Notes: generated from the letters alone by a model not told the origin. A stretch of DNA of 23,543 nucleotides from Actinomyces sp. (GCA_018375675.1 JAHACW010000036.1:1-23543), one strand, 5' to 3'; counted from the first letter of the stretch, positions 7,587 to 15,243 are shown. Made by a program: numbers and translations.

Positions 7587-8633
7587 GTGAGTGAACAGGA
7601 ATGGTTCTCCAAGGACTTCTACAAGGTCCTCGGAGTCGACAAGACGGCGGATAAGAAGGCCATCACCAAGGCCTACCGCAAGCTGGCTCGCCAGTGGCAC
7701 CCGGATCAGAACCCGGGCGACAAGGCCGCTGAGGCCAAGTTCAAGGAAATCGGCGAGGCCTACGCCGTCCTGTCCAATGACGAGGATCGCAAGCGCTATG
7801 ACGCGATCCGCGCGATGGCCGGCGGTGGGGCGCGCTTCTCTGCCGGTGCCGGCGGAACCGGCGGCTTCGAGGATCTCTTCGGGGCCTTCGGCGGCGCTGG
7901 CGGCTTCGGTGGCGGTGGCCATAACGTGCGCTTCCAGACCTCCGGCATGCCCGGCGGCGGTGGCTTCGAGGACATCCTCTCCGGTCTCTTCGGCGGTGGC
8001 GGCGGTGGCGCGCGATTTGGGGGCGACCCCTACGGTTCTCCCTTCGGCGGAGCCGGTCACGCCCAGCAGGCGGCGCCCACCCCTGAAAAGGGTGGGACCG
8101 TGCGCGCGAAGCTTTCCATCTCCTTCCGCCAGGCCCTCAACGGCGCGACCCTGACCATCAAGGTCGGCGGCTCTCCGATCAAGGTCCGCATTCCCGCGGG
8201 CATTAAGGATGGCCAGAAGGTCCGCGTCAAGGGCCACGGCAAGCCCGGTATCAACGGCGGTCCCGCCGGCGACCTCGAGGTCGCCGTGACCGTCAAGCCG
8301 CATCCCGTGTTCTCGCGCGAGGGCGACGACCTGGTTCTCACCCTGCCCGTCACGGTGTCCGAGGCGATCCTCGGTACCGTCGTCGACGTGCCCATGATCG
8401 ATGGCAACACGGCCACGGTCAAGGTGCCCGCGGGCTCCTCCTCGGGCTCCGAGATTCGCGTGCGCGGCGGGGGCGTGAAGACCTCCAAGGCGACGGGTGA
8501 CTTGATTGCCCGCGTGGCCATCCAGGTTCCCGATAAGCCGAGCCGCGAGCTCAAGAAGCTCGCGAAGGAGGTGGCGAAGGCCGAGGGTGACCTCGACGTG
8601 CGCGCATCCCTGTTCGGGGCCGTGGAGGAGTAA
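7587..8633 (+). CDS. dnaJ: DnaJ-type co-chaperone without zinc finger
   Basis: J-domain protein of 348 residues that delivers substrates to DnaK and stimulates its ATPase. The J domain is at about 10-72 with the HPD motif at 38-40. A long Gly/Phe-rich region follows (about 74-155, rich in GGFG and GGGG). The C-terminal substrate-binding beta domains run from about 165 to the end. There is no cysteine in the protein, so the four CXXCXGXG zinc-binding repeats of classical DnaJ are absent; architecture is class II (CbpA-like), often called DnaJ1 in relatives. GTG at 7587 is chosen because the sequence fits the J-domain lead-in (MSEQEWFSKDFYKVLGV) and GAGAGGTGA lies upstream. It ends 3 bp before hspR. 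Confidence 0.95.
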   Translation: MSEQEWFSKDFYKVLGVDKTADKKAITKAYRKLARQWHPDQNPGDKAAEAKFKEIGEAYAVLSNDEDRKRYDAIRAMAGGGARFSAGAGGTGGFEDLFGAFGGAGGFGGGGHNVRFQTSGMPGGGGFEDILSGLFGGGGGGARFGGDPYGSPFGGAGHAQQAAPTPEKGGTVRAKLSISFRQALNGATLTIKVGGSPIKVRIPAGIKDGQKVRVKGHGKPGINGGPAGDLEVAVTVKPHPVFSREGDDLVLTLPVTVSEAILGTVVDVPMIDGNTATVKVPAGSSSGSEIRVRGGGVKTSKATGDLIARVAIQVPDKPSRELKKLAKEVAKAEGDLDVRASLFGAVEE

Positions 8634-8636
8634 GCC

Positions 8637-9191
8637 ATGGCGACGACTGGATCGGATGACGCGATTACGTTCGTCATCTCGGTTGCGGCCGAGCTGGCGG
8701 GCATGCATCCGCAGACCCTGCGCCAGTACGACCGCCTCGGCCTGGTGATCCCCGCCCGCACTAAGGGGCGGGGTCGCCGCTATACGAAGCGGGACGTGCA
8801 GCGTCTGCGCGACGTGCAGCGGATGAGCCAGGAAGAGGGCATCAACCTGGCGGGTATCCGACGCATCCTTGAGCTGGAGCGGCGCGTCGAGGCATTGGAG
8901 GAGGAACGCGACGCCCTGCGCGGGGCGGTCGCCGCGGCCGAAGCCAAGCGTAATCGCGTCTTCGCTGCGTCTGCGGACGGTCAGGTCATGCCGATGCGAC
9001 GAGGCCAGCGCCCGTGGGATAGCTCCTCGAGGTCTGAGGCTCGTTCTGGCGGCTCTCTCACCGTGTGGAATCCGGTGCGGGCGCTCGCGGCGCTCGCCTC
9101 TGCCGAGACCCCGGCGCGTTCGGCCCTTCCGGCTGCGCCGCGATCGAAGGCGCGCGCAGTGATTGAGGGAACGATCGTCTCTCGTCGCTAG
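8637..9191 (+). CDS. hspR: Heat-shock repressor HspR (MerR family)
   Basis: DNA-binding repressor of 184 residues for the HAIR operators found before dnaK and clpB. The MerR-type winged helix is at about 11-60: VAAELAGMHPQTLRQYDRLGLV, then the wing RTKGRGRRYTKRDVQRL. A helical region EGINLAGIRRILELERRVEALEEE leads into a coiled coil to about 105. Known HspR proteins use DnaK as co-repressor, so the operon would be feedback-controlled by free DnaK. The C-terminal 75 residues (Ala/Ser/Arg-rich, low complexity) make it longer than the HspR proteins I recall, and look disordered. The start ATG has GGAGG in the end of dnaJ. It is the last gene of the operon, before a strong hairpin. Confidence 0.95.
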   Translation: MATTGSDDAITFVISVAAELAGMHPQTLRQYDRLGLVIPARTKGRGRRYTKRDVQRLRDVQRMSQEEGINLAGIRRILELERRVEALEEERDALRGAVAAAEAKRNRVFAASADGQVMPMRRGQRPWDSSSRSEARSGGSLTVWNPVRALAALASAETPARSALPAAPRSKARAVIEGTIVSRR

Positions 9192-9210
9192 GGCATCGAG
9201 ACATAAAGGA

Positions 9211-9243
9211 CTGCGGGACCCATCCAGTGGATGGGTCCCGCAG
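9211..9243 (+). terminator. Terminator-like hairpin after hspR
   Basis: CTGCGGGACCCATCC (9211-9225), AGT loop, then its perfect complement (9229-9243): a 15-bp stem 19 bp past the hspR stop. There is no T-run after it, so Rho-independent action is not certain. It marks the end of the heat-shock operon. Confidence 0.7.
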
Positions 9244-9745
9244 CGTAATTCGATCGAGGATCCGGGGGCACACAGGATCCCCGACCGAAGCCTGGAACAG
9301 GCAACAGGCTTGCACCTGCTGAAACTAGTTTTACCAGGTCACGGCCGGTTTCGATAGTCGATTATCGAGGTGTCCATCGCTTGGCACAAACGTGCAGGGG
9401 TGTGTGAAATGCGTGCGACGCGTTTGTCGCTCATTTTTTGCAAATAGCTCCTGACCTGCGTCTTTGTTGGTGAGTGAGTGTTTTCCTTGAGAATGCTTAT
9501 ATTGCGGGCCTACGGGACTGTGCTGTGAGGTGCTTTGTCGACCGGTATTGACCGGTGGGATATATCAATGCCGTCACAGAGAGATGGCGTGGATAACGTC
9601 GGTATGCAATGCGTAACTATCTGCGCACGTCAGGTGTGTATTAGCGTGTCGCGCGAGGATAGCGGTCCCCCTGGTGCCCCTCGTCTGTGTCCTGATAGAA
9701 AAGGGGTGGCATGCGTCAGTGGCGCGACCGATGCCCCGCATGCGA
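9244..9745. other. Gene-free gap between hspR and murT
   Basis: About 500 bp with no convincing gene. It contains an inverted repeat at 9351-9368, a direct repeat GACCGGT (9540-9546 and 9550-9556), and a lower-GC patch around 9430-9500. Possible promoter boxes are scattered but none has good spacing. A 12-codon frame at 9409-9447 is not supported enough to call. Confidence 0.5.
9351..9368. repeat. Inverted repeat TCGATA-N6-TATCGA
   Basis: TCGATA, GTCGAT, TATCGA: 6-bp perfect arms around a 6-nt spacer, 18 bp in all. It is a plausible regulator site far upstream of murT; no regulator is assigned. Confidence 0.45.
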
Positions 9746-9751
9746 TAACGT
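9746..9751 (+). promoter_or_regulatory. Candidate leaderless -10 box for murT
   Basis: TAACGT (TANNNT) ends 6 nt before the murT ATG, and no ribosome-binding site is seen in between. This would give a leaderless transcript. No clear -35 is present. Confidence 0.35.
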
Positions 9752-9757
9752 GGATGC

Positions 9758-11068
9758 ATGACGAATTCTTCGCATCACCTCTCGGTGCGCTCGCGCGTGG
9801 CCAAAGCGGCCGGCGGTGCCGCCCGCTTCGCCTCCCGGGCCCTCGGGCGCGGATCCGGCGGCATGATCGGCGGCGAGGTCGCCATGCGCATCTCGCCGAA
9901 GTTCCTCTCGGAGCTGGCGGCTCCCTACTCCTCCGTCATCGTGACCGGTACGAACGGAAAGTCGACGACGACCCGCATGGTGCGGGCAGCGCTCGAAAGC
10001 GCTGGTTCCGTCGCCTCCAACATCAACGGCGACAACATGACCTCGGGCGTTATTACGGCCCTCATGCAGGGCAGGGGGGCGACGCGAGCCGCCCTCGAGG
10101 TCGACGAGATGCACGTGCCCGCCGTCGCCGCCGACGTTAATCCGGCGGTCTTCGTGTACCTGAATCTCTCGCGCGATCAGCTCGACCGCGTCGGCGAAAT
10201 CGGCTCCGTCGAGCGTCGCCTGCGTGACGGGGCCTCGGCCCACCCGGATGCCATCATCGTCGCCAACTGCGACGACCCCCTCATCGTCTCGGCCGCCGCC
10301 GACAATCCGAATGTCGTGTGGGTGGCTGCGGGCGCCGGTTGGGGAGGGGATTCCGCGGCGTATCCGCGCGGCGGCCGCGTCGTGCGCTCGGGCGAGGACT
10401 GGCACCTGATCCCTGCTTTCGACGGCGAGGCTCTGCCTGAGCTCAGTGCCCGTCCGAAGCCTCAGTGGTGCCTCGAGGACGTCGAGCTGGCCCCCGAGGG
10501 TCCGCGCGCGACGCTGCGTGGACCTGACGGTATCAGCGTCCGCCTCGAGCTGAAGCTTCCTGGGCGCGCCAACCTTGGCAATGCCGCGCAGGCCGTCGCT
10601 GCCGCCGTCGCGATGGGCATTGACCCCGCGGCTGCCGCCGCGGCCGTCAGCAGCGTCACCGAAGTCGCGGGACGCTACTCCGTCCACGACGTCAACGGAC
10701 GTAGCGCGCGCCTCATGCTCGCCAAAAACCCGGCCGGATGGCAGGAAGCTATGACGATGATCGACCCGCGTGTCGATCAGGTTGTCATCGGCGTCAACGG
10801 CCAGGTACCCGACGGTCAGGATCTCTCCTGGCTGTGGGACGTCGACTTTTCCGCCGTCAAGCAGCCCGGACGCCGCGTTGTGGCATGCGGTGAGCGCGGC
10901 GCCGACCTGGCCGTGCGCCTCGAATATGCGGGTGTCCACTGCGACCTTGTTCCGCTGCCCATGGACGCCCTGGCCGCGTGCGAGCCCGGCCGCGTCGAGA
11001 TGCTCCTCAATTACACGGCCATGCGCGATTTCAAGGTCCTGCTTGATCGAAAGGAAGGCACGCGATGA
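9758..11068 (+). CDS. murT: Lipid II isoglutaminyl synthase, MurT subunit
   Basis: Mur-ligase-like subunit of 436 residues that activates the D-Glu carboxylate of lipid II with ATP, for amidation by the ammonia that GatD supplies. The Mur-type P-loop TGTNGKSTT is at 63-71, the central domain has LNLSRDQLDRVGE at 135-147, and the C-terminal DUF1727 domain shows LAKNPAGWQEAM (321-332), LSWLWDVDF (356-364) and LNYTAMRDF (417-425). The gene overlaps gatD by 4 bp, the usual pairing. Oddity: MurT proteins normally carry a four-cysteine zinc ribbon in the middle domain. Here the aligned stretch reads PRGGRVVRSGEDWHLIP and contains none of those cysteines; the only nearby one is C238. The frame is otherwise intact. 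Confidence 0.95.
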   Translation: MTNSSHHLSVRSRVAKAAGGAARFASRALGRGSGGMIGGEVAMRISPKFLSELAAPYSSVIVTGTNGKSTTTRMVRAALESAGSVASNINGDNMTSGVITALMQGRGATRAALEVDEMHVPAVAADVNPAVFVYLNLSRDQLDRVGEIGSVERRLRDGASAHPDAIIVANCDDPLIVSAAADNPNVVWVAAGAGWGGDSAAYPRGGRVVRSGEDWHLIPAFDGEALPELSARPKPQWCLEDVELAPEGPRATLRGPDGISVRLELKLPGRANLGNAAQAVAAAVAMGIDPAAAAAAVSSVTEVAGRYSVHDVNGRSARLMLAKNPAGWQEAMTMIDPRVDQVVIGVNGQVPDGQDLSWLWDVDFSAVKQPGRRVVACGERGADLAVRLEYAGVHCDLVPLPMDALAACEPGRVEMLLNYTAMRDFKVLLDRKEGTR

Positions 11069-11805
11069 GCTCCTCCGCGCTGCGAATCGGCGTCCTTATG
11101 CCCGAGGTCCTGGGCACCTATGGGGACAGTGGTAACGCGCTGATCCTCGCCGAGCGCGCCCGCAGGCGCGGCATCGACGCCGAGGTCGTTCATGTCGGCT
11201 TGACCGAGGAAATCCCGGACAGCCTGGACATCTACACTCTCGGAGGCGGCGAGGACACCGCCCAGGCGCTTGCAGCCGACAAGTTCCGTGGCACCTCCGG
11301 TCTCGCCCGCGCCCTTGACGCGGGTCGCCCGCTCCTCGCGATCTGCGCCTCCCTGCAGGTTCTTGGCCACTGGTACGAGGATGCGCGCGGTGTGCGCGTT
11401 CCCGGCATGGGTGTCCTCGACATTACGACGCGCCCGCAGGGACACCGAGCGATCGGCGAGCTCGTCTGTGAGCCCGTCCTCGACGGTCTGACCCAGCCCC
11501 TCACCGGCTTCGAAAACCACGGGGGCGGCACCGTCCTCGGCCCCGACGCCTCTCCGCTGGGACGCGTCATCTTCGGTGTCGGAAACGGCACACCCCAGGG
11601 GGAAGAAGTGCCCGAGGTGCGCTACGACGGTGCCGTTCAGGGGTCAGTCATCGCCACCTACATGCACGGCCCCGCTCTTGCCCGTAACCCCGAGCTGGCG
11701 GACTTGCTGCTTGAGCGCGCCACAGGTGCGACGCTGGAGGCGCTCGACGTACCGGGTGTCGCTGAGCTGCGCGAGGAGCGCCTGAGCGGAGTTTCGCTAA
11801 GCTGA
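11065..11805 (+). CDS. gatD: Lipid II isoglutaminyl synthase, glutaminase subunit GatD
   Basis: Class I glutamine amidotransferase-like subunit of 246 residues that hydrolyses glutamine and passes ammonia to MurT, converting D-Glu to D-isoglutamine in the peptidoglycan stem. The nucleophile is C94 in LLAICASLQVLG. The conserved arginine is R128 (GHRAI), and the catalytic histidine is H201 in ATYMHGP. Other family segments are LMPEVLGTYGDSGNA near the N-terminus and GFENHGGGT at 148-156. ATG at 11065 overlaps the murT stop (ATGA), indicating translational coupling. Length and motifs are ordinary. The downstream gene has its own leader region, so murT-gatD appears to be a two-gene operon. Confidence 0.96.
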   Translation: MSSSALRIGVLMPEVLGTYGDSGNALILAERARRRGIDAEVVHVGLTEEIPDSLDIYTLGGGEDTAQALAADKFRGTSGLARALDAGRPLLAICASLQVLGHWYEDARGVRVPGMGVLDITTRPQGHRAIGELVCEPVLDGLTQPLTGFENHGGGTVLGPDASPLGRVIFGVGNGTPQGEEVPEVRYDGAVQGSVIATYMHGPALARNPELADLLLERATGATLEALDVPGVAELREERLSGVSLS

Positions 11806-11820
11806 TACGCGACCAGAGCT

Positions 11821-11870
11821 CGGAATTTTACACTGCCGATTCCGCGCAGCGGTCGCCGGTGTGCTATGTT
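11821..11870 (+). promoter_or_regulatory. Putative promoter region of the first membrane-protein paralog
   Basis: The inverted repeat CGGAAT (11821-11826) / ATTCCG (11839-11844) is followed by a TATGTT -10-like box at 11865-11870. The -35 match is poor. The inverted repeat could instead help end gatD transcription. Confidence 0.3.
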
Positions 11871-11939
11871 GGCACGTTCTCGTCAATCTGCGCGGCTTAC
11901 TCACTAGTCGAGTAGATGTCTCATCAGAAAGGCACAGAC

Positions 11940-12596
11940 ATGTCGAATCCCTCCTACGGTCCCGCGGGCCAGCCCGGCGCGGTGCCCACGAACGGTACCT
12001 CCTACCCGGGTGCCGCAGCCCCGCAGGGCTACGGCGCTCCCGCGCCCGTGGTCATGCCGAAGCTGCCCGGTCGAGGCGGCGCCGTCACCACGCTCGTTCT
12101 CGGCGTGGTGCTCATGGTTATCATCGCGCCGGTCGTCTTCTTCGCCACGATGATCGCCGGCGTGGCCGGCACCGACGGTAACGCGGTCAAGGGCGGCACC
12201 ACTGCCAACGGCAGCGTCGTCACCGTGACCGCGGACGGCGTCTTCATGGTGCGGGGTTCCGCGCACAAGGACCCCTCCTGCTCGCTAATCGGCGCAGACG
12301 ACAAGAGCTACGAGCTGGAACCCTACGCTGGCAGCGAGGACGTGTACCTGGCGGAGAATCTGCCCGCAGGCTCGTACGTGCTGCAGTGTGACGGCATCGC
12401 CAGCGGCGCGAACATCACCGCATTTAACGCATCGCCTGAGGTCGTTGCAAAGGTCTTCGCCATGCCCTTCGTGTGGGGAACCGTTGTTGGTGTTGTCGGC
12501 CTGATCGTCCTGATCGTCGGCATCGTCCTCCTGGTGAAGGTGAACGGCAAGCGCCGCCGCATCACTCAGGAAGCCATGCTGAGCGCCGTGCGCTGA
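11940..12596 (+). CDS. Small two-helix membrane protein, paralog 1
   Basis: Protein of 218 residues of no recognised family. Residues 1-45 are a Pro/Gly/Ala/Tyr-rich tail starting MSNPSYGPAG, probably cytoplasmic. A first membrane helix spans about 48-74, an extracytoplasmic domain about 78-170, and a second membrane helix about 174-200 (WGTVVGVVGLIVLIVGIVLLV), ending in a short basic tail. The outer domain has just two cysteines, C114 and C150, 36 residues apart, suggesting a disulfide. The ATG at 11940 is chosen because GAAAGGCACAGAC precedes it and the paralog downstream starts identically; another ATG at 11916 is in frame but has no such support. The next gene is clearly a paralog with the same layout. 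Function unknown; a cell-envelope role is inference only. Confidence 0.85.
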   Translation: MSNPSYGPAGQPGAVPTNGTSYPGAAAPQGYGAPAPVVMPKLPGRGGAVTTLVLGVVLMVIIAPVVFFATMIAGVAGTDGNAVKGGTTANGSVVTVTADGVFMVRGSAHKDPSCSLIGADDKSYELEPYAGSEDVYLAENLPAGSYVLQCDGIASGANITAFNASPEVVAKVFAMPFVWGTVVGVVGLIVLIVGIVLLVKVNGKRRRITQEAMLSAVR

Positions 12597-12612
12597 CTTA
12601 AGCTCCACAACG

Positions 12613-12653
12613 GGGGACGAGGCTGGGGAACCATCCCGGGCCTCGTCCCCTTT
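12613..12653 (+). terminator. Terminator after paralog 1
   Basis: GGGGACGAGGC (12613-12623) pairs with GCCTCGTCCCC (12640-12650); a short TTT follows. It resembles the hairpin after paralog 2 in stem sequence and length. Confidence 0.75.
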
Positions 12654-12739
12654 CTGGTTCCCTCTGACGCTTTCCCCCACGGCAGGAAACAGCGTACGAT
12701 CGAGGGGTATCTCAGCGTTCCAATCGCGTCGACGCACTG

Positions 12740-12767
12740 TTCGAACCGTGTGCCGCATTGTTATGCT
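12740..12767 (+). promoter_or_regulatory. Putative promoter of the second membrane-protein paralog
   Basis: TTCGAA (12740-12745) and TATGCT (12762-12767) with 16-bp spacing, ending 31 bp before the start codon. The match is moderate. It is supported by position between a terminator and a gene with a good ribosome site. Confidence 0.35.
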
Positions 12768-12798
12768 TAAGTAAAATTTCCTTCAGGAAGGCACGCAC

Positions 12799-13542
12799 AT
12801 GTCGAATCCCCCCTACGGTGTTCCCGGTGATCAGGGCACACCCTGGCCCCAGTACGGTGACAACGGAGCGGGAGCTCCGATGCAGGGTATGCCGATGCAG
12901 GGTATGCCGATGCAGGGGATGCCCATGCAGGGCATGCCGATGCAGGGAGGGCCTCAGAACTTCCAGGGCGGAGGCTACGGCGGTCCGGCTCCGATGCCGA
13001 TCGTGAAGGGCCCCAGCAAGGCTCCCGGCACCATTCTCATCGTCCTGGGCGTCCTCGCGTCTTTTGTCGCCGCTCCCATCCTTTTCTTTGTCCTGTGGTT
13101 CCAGGGCGTCACGGATATGGCTGGTGCTCTGGCTCAAGGTGCCACCTTCTCGAATGGCGGCACCGTTGAGGTCGGCGGAGCCGGCAGCTACATGCTCCAG
13201 ATCTCGGGCGGCGAGGCGACGACGTGCAAGATGATTGACTCGGGCAACAACGTGTACGACATGTCCCCGTTCCAGAGCGACAAGTCGCTCTACTACATCG
13301 ACGGCCTGAACAATGGCACCTACACGGTCCGCTGCGAAGGCGTCGACCAGAAGGCATCCATGACGGGTATGAGCGTGAGCCCCAATGACTTTACGAACAC
13401 GGTCGGCTTCGCATTCCTGTGGAGCACCGTGGTTGGCGTCACCGGCGTCGTCCTGCTGATCGTGGGTATCGTCCTCGTGGTTCGAGCCGGCAGTAAGACC
13501 AAAGAGCTTCAGCAGCAGGCCATGATGCAAGCGATGTACTGA
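12799..13542 (+). CDS. Small two-helix membrane protein with MQGMP repeats, paralog 2
   Basis: Protein of 247 residues, paralogous to the gene before it. The starts are nearly identical (MSNPPYG versus MSNPSYG), as are the ribosome-site regions (AGGAAGGCACGCACATG). The N-terminal tail holds five consecutive pentapeptide repeats, MQGMP four times and MQGGP once (residues 28-52). The first membrane helix is at about 77-101, an outer domain about 105-200 and the second helix about 206-229 (STVVGVTGVVLLIVGIVLVV). The two cysteines, C143 and C179, are again 36 residues apart, as in paralog 1. The C-terminal tail is Gln/Met-rich (LQQQAMMQAMY). It is framed by its own promoter-like region and terminator. 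No family is recognised. The proline/methionine-rich tail could be a protein-interaction region; this is inference. Confidence 0.87.
   Translation: MSNPPYGVPGDQGTPWPQYGDNGAGAPMQGMPMQGMPMQGMPMQGMPMQGGPQNFQGGGYGGPAPMPIVKGPSKAPGTILIVLGVLASFVAAPILFFVLWFQGVTDMAGALAQGATFSNGGTVEVGGAGSYMLQISGGEATTCKMIDSGNNVYDMSPFQSDKSLYYIDGLNNGTYTVRCEGVDQKASMTGMSVSPNDFTNTVGFAFLWSTVVGVTGVVLLIVGIVLVVRAGSKTKELQQQAMMQAMY
12880..12954 (+). repeat. In-frame 15-bp tandem repeat (MQGMP)
   Basis: Five consecutive 15-bp units of the form ATGCAGGGTATGCCG, four encoding MQGMP and the last MQGGP. Units differ by a few silent bases. Copy-number change would lengthen or shorten the protein in steps of five residues without a frameshift. 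Confidence 0.9.
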
Positions 13543-13559
13543 CCCGCGCGACGCGATCA

Positions 13560-13598
13560 GGGGCGAGGCCCGGACAGACTCTCCGGCCTCGCCCCTTT
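13560..13598 (+). terminator. Terminator after paralog 2
   Basis: GGGGCGAGGCC (13560-13570) pairs with GGCCTCGCCCC (13585-13595), followed by TTT. It begins 17 bp past the stop codon and resembles the hairpin after paralog 1. Confidence 0.8.
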
Positions 13599-13630
13599 GT
13601 CACACTGACACCACGACGAGTAAGGACGCC

Positions 13631-15043
13631 ATGCACACCCTGTCTTTCACGGGAGAACGCCAGCTTCGATACCCGGCCCCCGATGTGGCGCGCGGCGCCA
13701 TGCTCGCGCTCATTGCCTTGGCGAATGTGCCCTTCTGGATTGCTTACTTCCCAGAGACTCCCCAGGCAGGACACGCGGTCCTCGAGGCGATGAATGGCGC
13801 CGACCAGTGGTGGTATCTGGCCCGCACCGTGCTCGTCGATCGCAGGGCCTACCCGCTCTTCTCCATTCTGTTCGGCTTCGGCATGGCGATCATGGCGTCG
13901 CGCACGATGGAGCGTGAGCGCCGGGCCGCTTTGGACACCTTCTCCGCCGAGGAGGTCGCCGGCTGGCATCCCGTCCAGCGACAGATTGTCGAGGAGAATA
14001 TCGAGCGTCACGTTCGCCGCGTGGCTGCGCGCCTAATCCGTCGCCGCGGCCTGTGGATGCTGGTATTCGGTGCTGTGCATGCCCTGTTCTTTTCGGGTGA
14101 CATCATCGGAACCTACGGCCTCGTCGCGGTGTTCTTCGCCGAAGTTGTCGTCATGAAGCGCGCGTGGCCGCGCGTCCTGGTGGGCTCCCTCGTTGCCGCG
14201 CTCAGCCTCCTCGGATTGTGGGGAGCGGGATTTTCGATGGGTGGCACGCCCATGGTGCTCGAATATCACGGCCCGATGGCGCTGACGATGTTCTACCCGT
14301 TGACGTCCCTGGCGAACTGGTTGGGAGCAACCATTGGAACGGTTCTGATGTCCCTCGTGGTTCCGTGCGTCATGATCGGTGTGGGCCTCGCTCGCTGGGG
14401 TGTCCTGCAGGATCCCCGCGGACATCGGCTCGTCCTTGCCTGTGTCGCCGTCGGTGGTCTGGGCGTTGGCGTCCTCGGTGGGCTTCCTTTTGCGCTCATG
14501 CAGCTGACGTGGGCGTTTGCGGGCTCGGCCGCCTGGTCCTACCCGCTCTTCCATGCCGCGGGGGTGCTGGGTGCGTGCGGCTGGCTTGCGCTCTTCGCGC
14601 TCGTTGGTGGTGGGCCTCGTGAAAAGCTTGGCTCGGTCTGTGCCTTCCTGAGTGCGATCGGTCGCCGCTCGATGACCGCCTACCTGTCCCAGACGGTGCT
14701 CTTCATCCTCATCCTCGTCGTGCTTGGTGTGGCCGGGGTGCGCAGCCTTGGCGTCGCCGTGTCCGGTCTGATCGCGCTCGTTGTGTGGGCGCTGATCGGC
14801 CTCGGCTGTGTCATCGCCGAGGCATCGGGATCGTCGCGCGGTCCCGCTGAGTGGGCGCTGCGCTGGCTGGTTGCGAAGAGTGCCAAGAAGAGGCCGATGC
14901 CGGCCTTCTTGCCTGTTCTCGCCGGTCAGTCGGGCGCGCCTGCAGAGGCTGCGGCGACATCATCTGACGCGGTGACTGTGGCCGCCGCGCCGTGCACTGA
15001 GAGTGAGACACCTGCGCGGGGAAGTGTTTCCGAGGGCGAGTAA
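13631..15043 (+). CDS. DUF418-family polytopic membrane protein
   Basis: Integral membrane protein of 470 residues with about 9-10 hydrophobic helices. It shows DUF418 (YeiB-like) features: an N-terminal DVARGAMLALIALAN (18-32), SILFGFGMAI at 78-87, a basic segment then RRRGLWMLVFGAVHALFFSGDIIGTYGL (split here at about 137-164), and a late GRRSMTAYLSQTVLF block near 345. These proteins are remotely related to acyltransferase-like membrane proteins, but their function is not established. The C-terminal 60 residues (Ala/Ser/Glu-rich) are hydrophilic and look disordered. TAAGGA precedes the ATG at 13631. A terminator separates it from the upstream paralog, so it probably has its own promoter or depends on read-through. 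Confidence 0.85.
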   Translation: MHTLSFTGERQLRYPAPDVARGAMLALIALANVPFWIAYFPETPQAGHAVLEAMNGADQWWYLARTVLVDRRAYPLFSILFGFGMAIMASRTMERERRAALDTFSAEEVAGWHPVQRQIVEENIERHVRRVAARLIRRRGLWMLVFGAVHALFFSGDIIGTYGLVAVFFAEVVVMKRAWPRVLVGSLVAALSLLGLWGAGFSMGGTPMVLEYHGPMALTMFYPLTSLANWLGATIGTVLMSLVVPCVMIGVGLARWGVLQDPRGHRLVLACVAVGGLGVGVLGGLPFALMQLTWAFAGSAAWSYPLFHAAGVLGACGWLALFALVGGGPREKLGSVCAFLSAIGRRSMTAYLSQTVLFILILVVLGVAGVRSLGVAVSGLIALVVWALIGLGCVIAEASGSSRGPAEWALRWLVAKSAKKRPMPAFLPVLAGQSGAPAEAAATSSDAVTVAAAPCTESETPARGSVSEGE

Positions 15044-15211
15044 AAATTCTCTATTTAATAGAAATTTGCTTCGCTTGCAAGGGCTATATCAAAATGTGAG
15101 CGACTAGACAATTGTTGGCAGGTGCGGCTGAGTCCCCCGGATGAGCTGCGACGATGGTGACGAGCTGTCTGATTGGGTGCCTCTTCCGGAGGCTCTGACC
15201 TGTCAGGGGCG
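15044..15211. other. AT-rich gene-free stretch
   Basis: The first 70 bases are unusually AT-rich for this window and include the small inverted repeat CTATT-T-AATAG (about 15052-15062). This may end DUF418 transcription or hold a regulatory site. The rest shows nothing recognisable. Confidence 0.4.
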
Positions 15212-15240
15212 TTGGTTTTTCGCGGTTTCTGCGCTACTGT
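15212..15240 (+). promoter_or_regulatory. Promoter of the small ORF and YbjN gene
   Basis: TTGGTT (15212-15217) and TACTGT (15235-15240) with exact 17-bp spacing. Transcription would start near 15247, about 48 bp before the small ORF. Confidence 0.55.
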
Positions 15241-15243
15241 GAA

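Noticed and set aside
4951..8708. Long minus-strand open frames opposite dnaK, grpE and dnaJ
   Set aside because: Low-complexity Leu/Gly/Asp/Val/Arg translations with no family features, opposite unmistakable chaperone genes.
9409..9447. Twelve-codon frame with AGGGG upstream in the hspR-murT gap (possible leader peptide)
   Set aside because: It is about 310 bp from murT, with no clear promoter, terminator hairpin or codon run to suggest attenuation. Frames this short are common by chance.
15044..15110. AT-rich patch as a sign of horizontal transfer
   Set aside because: Too short, and with no mobile gene, flanking repeat or insertion boundary. A terminator or promoter-type composition is simpler.
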